A DNA stretch of 64,000 nt from Lysobacterales bacterium (GTDB lineage: Bacteria > Pseudomonadota > Gammaproteobacteria > Xanthomonadales > Rhodanobacteraceae). Below, one piece after another: positions 28,401 to 39,251 of the stretch; position 1 is the first letter of the stretch; each line of letters opens with the position of its first letter. The notes beneath the pieces were generated by a model. That model had not been told where the DNA came from, ran no database searches, and saw only the letters and a list, made by a program, of their open reading frames with translations. Location of the stretch: the NCBI GenBank assembly GCA_014338185.1, contig QUBV01000003.1, positions 31,768 through 95,767 of the forward strand, in the 5' to 3' direction. A program made the translations under genes and the position numbers.

Positions 28401-28545
28401 GCTTGACCTGGACCGGCGCGATGTCGGGGAAGGCGTCGATGGGCAAGGCGCGCCAGGCCAGCGCGCCGGCGACCACCAGCGCCGCGGCGGCGGCGAACAC
28501 CAGCACGCGCTGGCGCAACGCGGCGTCGATGAGGCGTGCGAGCAT
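25471..28545 (-). CDS. Heavy-metal-efflux-type RND permease (CzcA/CusA family)
   Basis: 1024 residues, with RND topology: one N-terminal span, a large periplasmic loop, a helix bundle, then the repeat. HME-RND features include FPDIAPVQVKLVLKAPGMTPEEVE and a TM4 segment GGLAVAVGLLVDAAVVVVENS. The TM4 has VDAA...VEN like CusA-type pumps and lacks the first aspartate of the CzcA DFG...D motif. It sits between its membrane fusion partner and the TolC-type protein. The metal (Cu/Ag, Zn/Co/Cd or other) cannot be fixed by eye. Confidence 0.88.
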   Translation of the reverse strand: MLARLIDAALRQRVLVFAAAAALVVAGALAWRALPIDAFPDIAPVQVKLVLKAPGMTPEEVETRVVAPLELELLGLPKASVLRSVAKYALADISIDFEEGTDIYWARQQVSERFAAAQDELPAGVGGGLAPISTPLSDMLMFTVEGGDLSLGERRALLDWTLRPALRTIPGVADVNALGGEVESWVVVPDRNRLAAAGLGFRELAEALARNNDNDGAGRLEAGDLSLIVRAEGALQTPAQLGEIVVARSAAGVVRVRDVAEVRVEALTRYGAVTRDGRGEAVQGIVVGLRGADAGRLVHAVRERLAELAPSLPAGVRIDTFYDRSSLIERAVGTVRNALLEATLFVVLLLFVFLGQVRAALVVALILPLAALATFVLMRVAGMSANLMSLGGLAVAVGLLVDAAVVVVENSVRRLQPHADDAHRPRLARIGAAVREVAPPVVAGILIIGLVFLPLLTLQDLEGRLFAPVALTIVFALGASLLLSLTLVPALASLLLRERVHAEPWLMRRIERMYRPLLERALARPRRVYAAAAASLVLGLGAYLAIGKSFMPTMDEGDVMMQVVKLPSVSLAHSRDMDLAVERAILQRVPEVAHVVARVGTDELGLDPMGPNETDMFLQLKPKAQWRRRDKDWLVGELRRIAGDFPGLELGLTQPIEMRTAEMLTGSRGDVAIKIFGPDLATLARLGAQVAASVARLRGAQDVIAQSEEGVQFLRVAIDAQAAGRSGLDVAAVQHELRAQLEGLPAGQVILPGRRIPVLVRGDGGLRGDVAAFARLPLVGADGSVLPLNRIAEVGTATGPVRVDHENGSRFVLVQSAVDGRDLVGFVGEARARVAREVELPAGYRIEWGGQFENQQRAAARLGLVVPAALGLIFLVLFMTFGSLRQSLLVLANIPFALVGGIVALWLSGQYLSVPAAVGFIALLGIAVLNALVLIACFNQLRDEGMALEQVVREGARRRLRPVLMTASITALGLVPLLFASGPGSEIQRPLAVVVVGGLVSSTVLTLLLLPLVYRRWGCVETAP

Positions 28546-28550
28546 CGGAC

Positions 28551-29615
28551 CTACCCGCCGTGCATGGCTTGCAGCGCACTCGCGCCACGCACCACGACCT
28601 GCTCGCCGGCCTGCAGCGCGCCGCGCACGATGCTTGCCTCGCCGTCGCTGCCCAGCACCTCCACCGCGACCGCGCGAAAGCGCTGGCCACTGCCCACGAA
28701 CACATGCGCGCTCACGCCGTCGGCAAGCACTGCGCTTGCGGGCACGCGCAGCGCGTGCGCGGGCGCTGGCAGCTCCAGCCGCACGCTGGCGCGCTGGCCG
28801 ACCACCCAGCGGCCCGCCTGCGGCAGGTGCGCGCGCAGGCGCAGGCTCTGGCTGCCGGCCTCGCTGGCCAGGCCCACCGCGACCAGTTCGCCGCGGCTGC
28901 CATCGTCCATCACCACGGCCTGACCCGGCGCGTACTGCGCGGCCTGGTCGAGCGGAGCCTGGATCAGCACGTCCACGCCCTCGTCGGCGGCGAGCATGAA
29001 CGCCGGCGCAAACGCGCCCACCACCTGACCCGGTGCGATGTCCCGATGCAAGACGCGCGCAGCCTGCGGCGCGCGCAGTTCGTACTCGCCCGCGCCGGCC
29101 TGTGCGGGCGCGAACACGCCGGCCAGTGCGGCCTGCGCCTGCTGCGCGCGCGCCTGCGCATCGCTCGCGCGCGCGCGGCTGTGCTCGGCCCGCGACTGGG
29201 CGATGATGCCTTCGGCCAACAGGGCGTCGTCGCGGCGCTGCTGGCTACGCGCGAGTTCGGCCTCGCTGCGGCTGCGCGCGAGTTCGGCGCGCGCGGCCAG
29301 ATACTCGTGGCTCTGGATGCGTGCGAGCGCCTGGCCCGCGCGCACGCTCGCGCCTTCGTCGACGAGGATGCGCGTGACCACGCCGGCGAAAGGTGCGCTC
29401 ACGGTGCGGCTGTCGGCGAGCGGCGCCTCGACCACCGCGGGCAGGCGCGTGAGCGCGATGGCCCGGGCCGGCGCGGCCGGCGCCAGCACCAGCTGCAGCG
29501 ACTGCACCTGGGCCGGCGTGAGATCGAGGCTGTCGGCGCCGCGTGCGGCAGCGGCAAGGCCGGCAAGCAGCACGAGACCGGACAGCGCGAGGGAACGGGG
29601 CGATCGGATGGGCAC
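28551..29615 (-). CDS. Periplasmic adaptor (membrane fusion protein) of RND efflux
   Basis: 354 residues from GTG at 29615. A signal peptide (ALSGLVLLAGLAAAARGA) precedes a barrel-sandwich lipoyl domain (VSAPFAGVVTRILVDEGASVRAGQ), a coiled-coil hairpin (EYLAARAELARSRSEAELARS) and C-terminal beta-barrel strands. It bridges the RND pump and the TolC channel. The stop is five bases before the RND start. No methionine-rich or histidine-rich metal tail is present. Confidence 0.87.
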   Translation of the reverse strand: MPIRSPRSLALSGLVLLAGLAAAARGADSLDLTPAQVQSLQLVLAPAAPARAIALTRLPAVVEAPLADSRTVSAPFAGVVTRILVDEGASVRAGQALARIQSHEYLAARAELARSRSEAELARSQQRRDDALLAEGIIAQSRAEHSRARASDAQARAQQAQAALAGVFAPAQAGAGEYELRAPQAARVLHRDIAPGQVVGAFAPAFMLAADEGVDVLIQAPLDQAAQYAPGQAVVMDDGSRGELVAVGLASEAGSQSLRLRAHLPQAGRWVVGQRASVRLELPAPAHALRVPASAVLADGVSAHVFVGSGQRFRAVAVEVLGSDGEASIVRGALQAGEQVVVRGASALQAMHGG

Positions 29616-29720
29616 GGCAACGGGCGCTGGCGGAGAGGCTGTACATGCTCGCCGACGCGGCTTTGGCCCTGCTTAAGAAACGCCGCCCGCGCCTGCGACA
29701 GCGACCGTGCCGGCAAGGAC

Positions 29721-31136
29721 CTACAACAGCGGCAGCGGCCCCAGGCGCGCCTGCAGCGTGCCCGCGCGCAGGCGAAAGTCGAGTTGCAGGCCGAGGCTGT
29801 GCGCCAGCGCATGGCTGAGCGCCAGGCCCAACCCCGCGTGCGCGGCGGTGCCGCCGCTGCGGGCCTTGCGCCAGAACCGCTGGCCCAGCCGCGGCAGATC
29901 GTCCTCGTGCAGGTCGGGTGCGGGGTTGGCGATGCACAGGTACGCACCCGCGCCATCACCATCGAGTGCGAGCGTGAGCGTGCTCCGCGGCGGTGCATAC
30001 TCGATCGCATTGCGCAGCAGGTTGGACAGGATGCGTTCGAGCGCGCCCACGTCCGAGCGCAGCCACAGGTGCTCGGGCAACTCGCGGTGGATGTGGATCG
30101 CGCGCGCCTGCGCGCCCGGCAGCCAGGTTGCGAGCAGACCGTCGAGCAGTGGCGCCAGGTCGAGCGGATCGAGCGCCGCGGCGGCCAGTCCGGCCTCCTG
30201 CTGCGCGAGCATGAGCAGGGTGTCGATCGCGCGCTGCATGCGCTGCACCGCCTCGATCGAGGCCTCGAACGCGACACGGGTGGCGGCCGCATCGGCCGGC
30301 GCGCGGCTGGCGGCCTCGATCGAGGCGCGGATCTCGGCCAGCGGCGTGCGCAGTTCGTGGGCGACGTCGCGCGAGAAACGCCGCTCGCTGTCGATGGTGG
30401 CGTACAGCCGCGCGAACGCGCCATCGAGCGCATGCGCAAATGGCTGCAGTTCGCGCGGCAATGGCTGCGCCCGCAGCGGCTCGCGCGGCGGCGTGCGCGC
30501 GTCCAGCGCGGCGATGCGCCGGCCGAAGCGACGCAATGGAGCCAGTCCGCGGTGCACCGCGAGGTGGGCGATGAGCACGCTGAGCGCGATCGCCAGCACG
30601 ATGCCGGCGAGCAGGGTGCGGTGGATCGCGCGCTCGAGTGCGTCATGCGGCGCGCGCTCGCGCGCGACCACGAGCAGGCGCGGCGGATCGCCCGGCCGCG
30701 GCGTGTCGGCGAGCTGGATCGCGACCGCGCGCCCGGCGTGGCCGTCGGGCAGGCGCGTGTCGTAGTGGACCGGCGCGTGCGCAGCAACCGCGCGCTCGGG
30801 ACGGGCCAGCCCGTGCCCGGCGCTGCTGGCCGAGCGCACGCGGCTGGCGCCGTCCAGTTCCGACAGTTCGAAGAAGTCGGTGTGGGCGGGCAGTTCGTAC
30901 TCGGGCATGAGCCGGCCCAGTTCGGCCAGGTCCACCGGATCGGGATGCGCACGCAGGAACGCCGCAATCGTATGCGCGCGTTGCAGCAGGTCATCGTCCA
31001 TGCGCGCATGCAGCTCGCGGCCGACCCGGGCGTCGAGCACGAGGAACAGCACCACCAGCAGCGCGCCCAGCGCCAGCGAGAACTCCAGCGCGAGGCGCCG
31101 CTGCAGCGAACCGGCCGGGGGCTCAGGCGATGACAT
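29721..31136 (-). CDS. Two-component sensor histidine kinase
   Basis: 471 residues. Spans near 20-36 and 174-195 enclose a periplasmic sensor domain of about 135 residues. HAMP-like region and dimerisation helix follow, with phospho-acceptor His260 in RDVAHELRTPLAE, N-box NLLRNAIEYAPP and a G-box AGLGLALSHALA. ATG at 31136 is preferred over TTG at 31142; either overlaps the response regulator's 3' end. It probably senses a metal or envelope signal and controls the adjacent efflux genes. Confidence 0.9.
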   Translation of the reverse strand: MSSPEPPAGSLQRRLALEFSLALGALLVVLFLVLDARVGRELHARMDDDLLQRAHTIAAFLRAHPDPVDLAELGRLMPEYELPAHTDFFELSELDGASRVRSASSAGHGLARPERAVAAHAPVHYDTRLPDGHAGRAVAIQLADTPRPGDPPRLLVVARERAPHDALERAIHRTLLAGIVLAIALSVLIAHLAVHRGLAPLRRFGRRIAALDARTPPREPLRAQPLPRELQPFAHALDGAFARLYATIDSERRFSRDVAHELRTPLAEIRASIEAASRAPADAAATRVAFEASIEAVQRMQRAIDTLLMLAQQEAGLAAAALDPLDLAPLLDGLLATWLPGAQARAIHIHRELPEHLWLRSDVGALERILSNLLRNAIEYAPPRSTLTLALDGDGAGAYLCIANPAPDLHEDDLPRLGQRFWRKARSGGTAAHAGLGLALSHALAHSLGLQLDFRLRAGTLQARLGPLPLL

Positions 31137-31788
31137 AGCCAAAGCCGCGGCGCGTCCCGATGAGGTCGGCGGCGCCGCAACGCGCGAGCTTGCCGCGCAG
31201 TGTGGACACGATCACCTCGACCACCTTGTCGGAGGTCTCGCTGGCGCCGTCGTACAGGCGCTCGAAGATCTGGCTGCGCGAGAGCACGTGGCCGCGCTCG
31301 CGCAGCAGCAGCTCCAGCAGCGCGAACTCCTTGGGCGTGAGCTCGAGAGGTGTATCGCCATGGCGCACGCTGCGCGCGCGCGGATCGAGCACGAGCCGGC
31401 CGTGGTGCAGGGTCGGCGCGGCGCCCGTGGGCGGGCGGCGCTTGAGCACGCGCAGCCGCGCGAGCAGTTCGTCGAACGCGAACGGCTTGACCAGATAGTC
31501 ATCGGCGCCGGCATCGAGCGCGGTCACGCGATCGGCCACCTGGTCGCGCGCCGACAGCACCAGCACGCGCGCGGCGTCGTTGCGGCGGCGCAGGCCGCGC
31601 AGCACCTCGAGCCCGTCGATGCCCGGCAGCATGAGATCGAGCACGACGAGCGCGTAGCCGGTGGTGTCGAGAAATGCGAGCGCACGCTCGCCGTCGGCGG
31701 CATGGTCGCAGGCATAGCCCTCGGCGCCGAGCCCGCGCATGAGCGCGGCGGCGAGCGGTTGGGAATCCTCGACGATGAGCACGCGCAT
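31123..31788 (-). CDS. OmpR/CzcR-type response regulator
   Basis: 221 residues. Receiver domain with phospho-acceptor Asp51 in LVVLDLMLPGIDGLEVL, plus acidic pair VEDSQ and conserved Lys in LVKPFAFDELLARL. A C-terminal winged helix carries LTPKEFALLELLLRERGHVLSR. It heads the minus-strand efflux operon and overlaps the kinase gene. CzcR/CusR-type regulation of the downstream pump is inferred from gene order. Confidence 0.92.
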   Translation of the reverse strand: MRVLIVEDSQPLAAALMRGLGAEGYACDHAADGERALAFLDTTGYALVVLDLMLPGIDGLEVLRGLRRRNDAARVLVLSARDQVADRVTALDAGADDYLVKPFAFDELLARLRVLKRRPPTGAAPTLHHGRLVLDPRARSVRHGDTPLELTPKEFALLELLLRERGHVLSRSQIFERLYDGASETSDKVVEVIVSTLRGKLARCGAADLIGTRRGFGYVIA

Positions 31789-31867
31789 GCAGCGTCACGG
31801 TCCGGGCAGGCGCGCCATTGTCGCAGCAGCGCGCCGGCGCTTGCACGCGCACGGCTACACTGCGCCG

Positions 31868-32647
31868 ATGCCAACGCCCGCACCACTCCAGCTGCTGTTC
31901 CACGACGAGCACCTCATCGCGGTGGACAAGCCGCCCGGGCTCGCGGTGCACCGCAGCCGCCTGGTAGGCAGCGACGAGGATTACCTGATCGACCGGCTGC
32001 GCGCGCAGGTCGGCGGCGAGCTGTACCTGGCGCACCGGCTCGACCGCGCCACCAGCGGGGTGCTGCTGGTGGCGCGCTCGCAGCCGGTGGCGGCCGAACT
32101 CGGCCGCCAGCTCATGGCGCGCAGCCTGGCCAAGAGCTACCTCGCGGTGGTGCGCGGCTGGCCGGCGGAGCAGGGCGCGATCGACTACCCGCTCACCGGC
32201 GCGAGCCTGCGCGGCGAGCCCAAGCCCGCGCTCACGCGCTGGCGCCGGCTCGCCACCACCGAACTGCCGATAGCGATGGGACGCTACCCGCAGCAACGCT
32301 ACGCGCTGCTCGAGGTCGAGCCGCTGACCGGCCGCTATCGGCAGATCCGCCGCCACTTCCACCACGTCTCGCACCACATCCTCGGCGACACCAGCCACGG
32401 CCGCGGCGACCACAACCGGCTGATCCGCATCCACCTGGGCCTGCAGCGCTTGTTCCTGCACGCTTGGCGCGTGTGCCTGTGGCATCCGCACGGCGGCGGC
32501 GAGTTGCGCCTGCAGGCGCCGCTGGATGCGCAGTGGCAGCACCTGCTCGATGCCTTCGGCTGGCACGCGGCGCTGGCGCCGGATCCGGCCGCGGCGACAG
32601 GGTCCGGCGACGATGCTTTGTGCGGGCGCACAGTTTCCGTAGAATAG
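31868..32647 (+). CDS. truC: tRNA pseudouridine(65) synthase TruC
   Basis: 259 residues of the RluA/TruC family. The catalytic Asp is in LAHRLDRATSGVLLVA; EPLTGRYRQIRRHFHHVSHHI and the TruC-like GDTSHGRGDHNRL favour TruC over RluA or RluC, as does the absence of an S4 domain. It would isomerise U65 in tRNAs. A candidate guaB promoter lies in its last 30 bases, and guaB starts three bases after its stop. Confidence 0.82.
   Translation: MPTPAPLQLLFHDEHLIAVDKPPGLAVHRSRLVGSDEDYLIDRLRAQVGGELYLAHRLDRATSGVLLVARSQPVAAELGRQLMARSLAKSYLAVVRGWPAEQGAIDYPLTGASLRGEPKPALTRWRRLATTELPIAMGRYPQQRYALLEVEPLTGRYRQIRRHFHHVSHHILGDTSHGRGDHNRLIRIHLGLQRLFLHAWRVCLWHPHGGGELRLQAPLDAQWQHLLDAFGWHAALAPDPAAATGSGDDALCGRTVSVE
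32618..32645 (+). promoter_or_regulatory. Candidate guaB promoter inside truC 3' end
   Basis: TTGTGC (32618-32623) and TAGAAT (32640-32645) are 16 bp apart. The guaB ATG at 32651 is only five bases after the -10, so initiation at the usual distance would give an mRNA with no or almost no leader. The elements are seen; their use is inferred. Confidence 0.4.
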
Positions 32648-34716
<2,069 letters not shown>

Positions 34717-34720
34717 GTCC

Positions 34721-36286
<1,566 letters not shown>

Positions 36287-36303
36287 ATTGACGTCCTTCG
36301 GGG

Positions 36304-36394
36304 ACTATCGCCAGCTATCGAAAATACGCCCTAACGTATTGATTTAGAAAGAAATACGTCGCAGTATCTATCGGTGGCTATCGCCAACTAGCGG
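36304..36394. repeat. Direct repeats, candidate integrase arm sites
   Basis: CTATCGCCAGCTATCG (36305-36320) and CTATCGCCAACTAGCG (36378-36393) match at 14 of 16 positions. CTATCG occurs again at 36368, and AAATACG at 36322 and 36352. They lie between the guaA end and the integrase gene, where tyrosine integrases of this class bind arm-type sites. The repeats are seen; the binding role is inferred. Confidence 0.5.
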
Positions 36395-36470
36395 AACAGG
36401 TTGGCGGTGAAAGTGGCGGTAAGAACCGGAGGCCGGATTAAGACCCTCCCGTTCACTATTCAGACCCAAA

Positions 36471-36565
36471 CCGTCTTTGACGGTAAAAGTCTTCTCGGGA
36501 AAGCTGGTTTTATGCGGCTTTCCGAGCATCAGCAGGTCTCCTGGCCCCTGACGGTAAAAGCCGTC
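36471..36565. repeat. TGACGGTAAAAG direct repeats with hairpins upstream of int
   Basis: TGACGGTAAAAG occurs at 36478-36489 and 36549-36560. Each overlaps a small inverted repeat: CCGTC-TTT-GACGG (36471-36483) and GACGG-TAAAAG-CCGTC (36550-36565). They lie just before the integrase ribosome site (AGGAGG, about 36571-36576), so they may bind a regulator of int, or an excisionase. Confidence 0.45.
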
Positions 36566-36587
36566 ACGAACAGGAGGAATAACCTCG

Positions 36588-37844
36588 ATGCTTACTGACA
36601 CTGCACTGCGCAATCTCAAGCCTAAGTCCAAGACTTACAAGGCTTTTGACCGCGACGGAATGTACGTGACGGTATCGCCTGTCGGTACCGTCACCTTCCG
36701 CTACGATTACCGTCTCAACGGACGCCGGGAGACGTTGACCATCGGCCGCTATGGGCCAGCCGGCGTCTCGCTGGCCTTGGCCCGCGAAAAGCTGATCGAC
36801 GCCAAGAAGGCGGTCGCCCAGGGCAAGTCCCCCGCGCTGGAAAAGCAGCGCGAGAAGCGCCGGTTGACCGCAGCCAAGACCTTTGGCGAAGTGACCGAGA
36901 AATGGCTGGCCGGCGCCCGGATGGCCGACAGCACCAAGGCGATGCGCAAGAGCATCGTCGATCGGGACATCCTGCCGGCCTTTCAGAACCGGCAGCTCAA
37001 CGAAATCACCGCCGATGATCTGCGCGCCCTCTGCAACAAAGTGAAGGCGCGCGGTGCGCCTGCGACTGCGGTACACGTCCGCGACATCGTGAAGCAGGTC
37101 TATGCCTTCGCCATCCTGCATGGAGAGAAGGTGGACAACCCGGCCGAGGATGTGGGCGCTGCGTCAATTGCGACCTTCGTGCCGAAGGATCGCGCCTTGT
37201 CGCCGCTGGAGATTCGCTTGATGGCGCGGCAGATGGAATCGGTGGCGACCTATCCGACGATCAGGCTGGCGCTGCGCATGATCCTGCTGACGCTGGTGCG
37301 CAAGAGCGAGCTGATCCAGGCCACCTGGGAGGAGGTCGATTTCGAGAACGCGACCTGGACGATCCCCAAGCCGCGGATGAAGGGGCGCAACCCGCACGTG
37401 GTCTATCTCTCGCGCCAGGCGCTCGACATCTTCGTGGCGCTGCATACGTGCGCTGCCGGCTCCAAGTTCGTGCTGCCATCGCGCTACGACGCCGACCGCT
37501 GCATGTCGAACGCGACCTTGAATCGGGTCACGCAGATCGTCGCGGAGCGGGCGAAAGCTGCGGGCCTGCCCTTGGAACCATTCACCGTCCACGATCTGCG
37601 CCGCACCGGCTCGACGCTGCTGAACGAAATCGGCTTCAACCGCGACTGGATCGAGAAGTGCCTGGCACACGAGGACGGGCGTTCCTCGCGCTCGATCTAC
37701 AACAAGGCCGAGTACGCCGAGCAGCGGCGCCACATGCTGCAAGAGTGGGCCAACGTGGTCGATGCCTGGATCGACGGTCAGACCTACGTGCCGAAGCTGA
37801 TGCCGGAGAACGTGGTGGTGCCGACGTTGAGCGCGACGGCTTGA
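36588..37844 (+). CDS. int: P4-type tyrosine integrase of the ICE
   Basis: 418 residues with N-terminal DUF4102 arm-binding domain (about 1-95), SAM-like core-binding domain (100-190) and C-terminal catalytic domain. Catalytic residues are visible: Arg238 in LTLVRKSEL, HxxR at His335/Arg338 (VHDLRR), His361 in LAHEDG, and Tyr371 in SIYNKAEY. It should catalyse integration at guaA and, with a directionality factor, excision. The start has a strong AGGAGG ribosome site. It points away from guaA, into the element. Confidence 0.94.
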   Translation: MLTDTALRNLKPKSKTYKAFDRDGMYVTVSPVGTVTFRYDYRLNGRRETLTIGRYGPAGVSLALAREKLIDAKKAVAQGKSPALEKQREKRRLTAAKTFGEVTEKWLAGARMADSTKAMRKSIVDRDILPAFQNRQLNEITADDLRALCNKVKARGAPATAVHVRDIVKQVYAFAILHGEKVDNPAEDVGAASIATFVPKDRALSPLEIRLMARQMESVATYPTIRLALRMILLTLVRKSELIQATWEEVDFENATWTIPKPRMKGRNPHVVYLSRQALDIFVALHTCAAGSKFVLPSRYDADRCMSNATLNRVTQIVAERAKAAGLPLEPFTVHDLRRTGSTLLNEIGFNRDWIEKCLAHEDGRSSRSIYNKAEYAEQRRHMLQEWANVVDAWIDGQTYVPKLMPENVVVPTLSATA

Positions 37845-37850
37845 AACAGC

Positions 37851-37893
37851 GGCCGGGTTGTCACTTGACAACCCGGCCAATCATCCCCATACT
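37851..37893 (+). promoter_or_regulatory. 28-bp palindrome overlapping a promoter
   Basis: GGCCGGGTTGTCA (37851-37863), a CT spacer and TGACAACCCGGCC (37866-37878) form a perfect 13-bp inverted repeat. Within it is TTGACA (37865-37870), followed 17 bp later by CATACT (37888-37893), a good promoter for the gene at 37905. No T-run follows, so an operator is more likely than a terminator. The repressor could be the HTH protein at 38185, as in autoregulated toxin-antitoxin operons. Confidence 0.65.
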
Positions 37894-37904
37894 GGAGATC
37901 ACTG

Positions 37905-38180
37905 ATGGCTCGTTCCCCTCATCCGAAGAAAGAGGTCGAGGAAGCTCTCAGGCACGCCGAAGGGCAGGGCTGGCGCGTAGAAGTCGGCGGCAGCCACGCC
38001 TGGGGGCGAATGTATTGCCCGTACAACGATGAGGAATGCCGCTGCGGCGAGTTCTGCATTACCAGCGTATGGAGCACGCCGAAGAACCCCGGCAACCACG
38101 CACGTGCCTTGCGGCGCGTGGTAGACAACTGCACCACGCACCGCCAGCAGCGCAAGGCTGACGACGGTGCCAAGGAGTAG
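37905..38180 (+). CDS. HicA-like small protein, candidate toxin
   Basis: 91 residues. The N-terminal KKEVEEALRHAEGQGWRVE and the following GGSHAWGRMYCP recall HicA mRNA interferases, which carry a catalytic GSH histidine (here His31) on a double-stranded-RNA-binding fold. The middle has a cysteine group (CPYNDEECRCGEFC) not usual in HicA, possibly metal-binding. The C-terminal NPGNHARALRRVV resembles the HicA final helix. It is followed after four bases by an HTH protein, the toxin-antitoxin layout. The assignment is an inference; HicA similarity is partial. Confidence 0.5.
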   Translation: MARSPHPKKEVEEALRHAEGQGWRVEVGGSHAWGRMYCPYNDEECRCGEFCITSVWSTPKNPGNHARALRRVVDNCTTHRQQRKADDGAKE

Positions 38181-38184
38181 CGAG

Positions 38185-38709
38185 ATGGAATACACCTTCA
38201 CTTTGAAATACCAGCTTGCCGATGATGACTGCGACCCGGATGCGCTGGTGGAGCGCCTGGGCGAAGCGGGCTGCGACGATGCCTTGGTTGGCATCGGGCA
38301 ACCGGGGCGGCTGGCGCTGGAGTTCACGCGCGAGGCAGCGGATGCAGACGAGGCCGTGCGCAGCGCGCTGGCCGACGTGCGCCGCACCGTGCCTTCGGCT
38401 CGGCTGATCGAAGTGGCGCCGGATCTGGTTGGGCTGACCGACGTGGCCGACATCGTGGGAGTGTCGCGGCAGAACATGCGCAAGCTGATGCTGGCGCATC
38501 CGGGCAGTTTTCCGGCACCGGTGCATGAGGGTAGTGCGTCGATCTGGCATTTGGCGGACGTGTTGGCCTGGTTGCAGGCCAAGGGCAACTACTCACTGGT
38601 CAAGGATGTGTTTGACGTGGCGCGGGTGGCCTTGCAGGTCAACGTGGTGAAGGAGGGACGACGATTGCCGTGCTCGGCTTCCAAGGAATTGGAAGCCCTG
38701 GTGGGATAG
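38185..38709 (+). CDS. HTH DNA-binding protein, candidate antitoxin partner
   Basis: 174 residues. The first half (MEYTFTLKYQLADDDCDPDA...LALEFTREAADADEAV) looks like a ferredoxin/HicB-like alpha-beta domain. The second half has a MerR/AlpA-like HTH: LTDVADIVGVSRQNMRKLM, followed by SIWHLADVLAWLQ. Such a pairing of a HicB-like part with a DNA-binding part fits an antitoxin that represses its own promoter. AAGGAG overlaps the upstream gene's stop, so translation is coupled. It is followed by a strong terminator. Confidence 0.55.
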   Translation: MEYTFTLKYQLADDDCDPDALVERLGEAGCDDALVGIGQPGRLALEFTREAADADEAVRSALADVRRTVPSARLIEVAPDLVGLTDVADIVGVSRQNMRKLMLAHPGSFPAPVHEGSASIWHLADVLAWLQAKGNYSLVKDVFDVARVALQVNVVKEGRRLPCSASKELEALVG

Positions 38710-38725
38710 GCGTCGTAGCTCGGTT

Positions 38726-39112
38726 TCATTCCTCACTCGAACCCGCCCGGACAGGGCGGGTTTTTCGTAAGTGGACATCCGGCTTCGAGAGGCCGAGGCG
38801 AGGGGCTTGCTTACGTTCCTCGATCCACGCTTCCACTTCGGCCAAGTCCCACACGACGCAGCGCGGCGTCAGGTTGAAGCGACGCGGGAACTCGCCGCGG
38901 CGCTCCATTTCGTAAATTGTCGTTTCGGCCAAGGGGACGATTTGCCGCAGTTCCTGGCGGCGAATGGTGCGGCGGAAGGGCAAGACACTGCGGTTTGGGA
39001 ACTGTGGGAGATCGTCGTACGCGTCCGAGCCGGGCAGGGGAACAGATACCGGGCGCGAAGGATCCTTGGCGCCGGTGTCTCGGCTGTTGAGCTGTGTCGG
39101 GTTATTCTCCAT
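38726..39112 (-). CDS. AlpA-family regulator / excisionase-like protein
   Basis: 128 residues. The AlpA core is RRQELRQIVPLAETTIYEM, then RRGEFPRRFNLTPRCVVW and DLAEVEAWIEERK, a winged MerR-like HTH found in phage P4 Vis and AlpA, which act on integrase expression or as recombination directionality factors. ATG at 39112 is chosen for its GGAG site eight bases upstream; an earlier start would add 10 residues. The N-terminal 45 residues are a Pro/Ser-rich tail unlike the family. It is divergent from the defence operon starting at 39252. Confidence 0.78.
   Translation of the reverse strand: MENNPTQLNSRDTGAKDPSRPVSVPLPGSDAYDDLPQFPNRSVLPFRRTIRRQELRQIVPLAETTIYEMERRGEFPRRFNLTPRCVVWDLAEVEAWIEERKQAPRLGLSKPDVHLRKTRPVRAGSSEE
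38742..38765 (+). terminator. Intrinsic terminator after the HicA-like/HTH pair
   Basis: CCCGCCC-GGACA-GGGCGGG followed by TTTTT: a 7-bp GC stem, 5-base loop and T5 run. It lies 33 bp after the 38709 stop, and inside the 3' coding end of the oppositely oriented AlpA-like gene. On the minus strand no T-run follows, so it terminates only plus-strand transcripts. Confidence 0.85.
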
Positions 39113-39251
39113 ATCGCACTCCGTGAGCGTTCGGCGCTGCAAGGTTCACTGCCGCACGAAGTAATGGTGGCTTTCATTGACTATCGTGGAAACTCGTTGG
39201 AGCGTAGAGAAGCGTATTCAAGAACGGTAGTTACGTGAAAAGGGCAGGGGC

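Noticed and set aside
25816..28923. Open frame of about 1000 codons on the plus strand
   Set aside because: Antisense to the RND permease and adaptor; composition is not protein-like.
36401..36598. Short frame in the int leader
   Set aside because: Covers the repeats and hairpins and runs into int; no ribosome site or family match.
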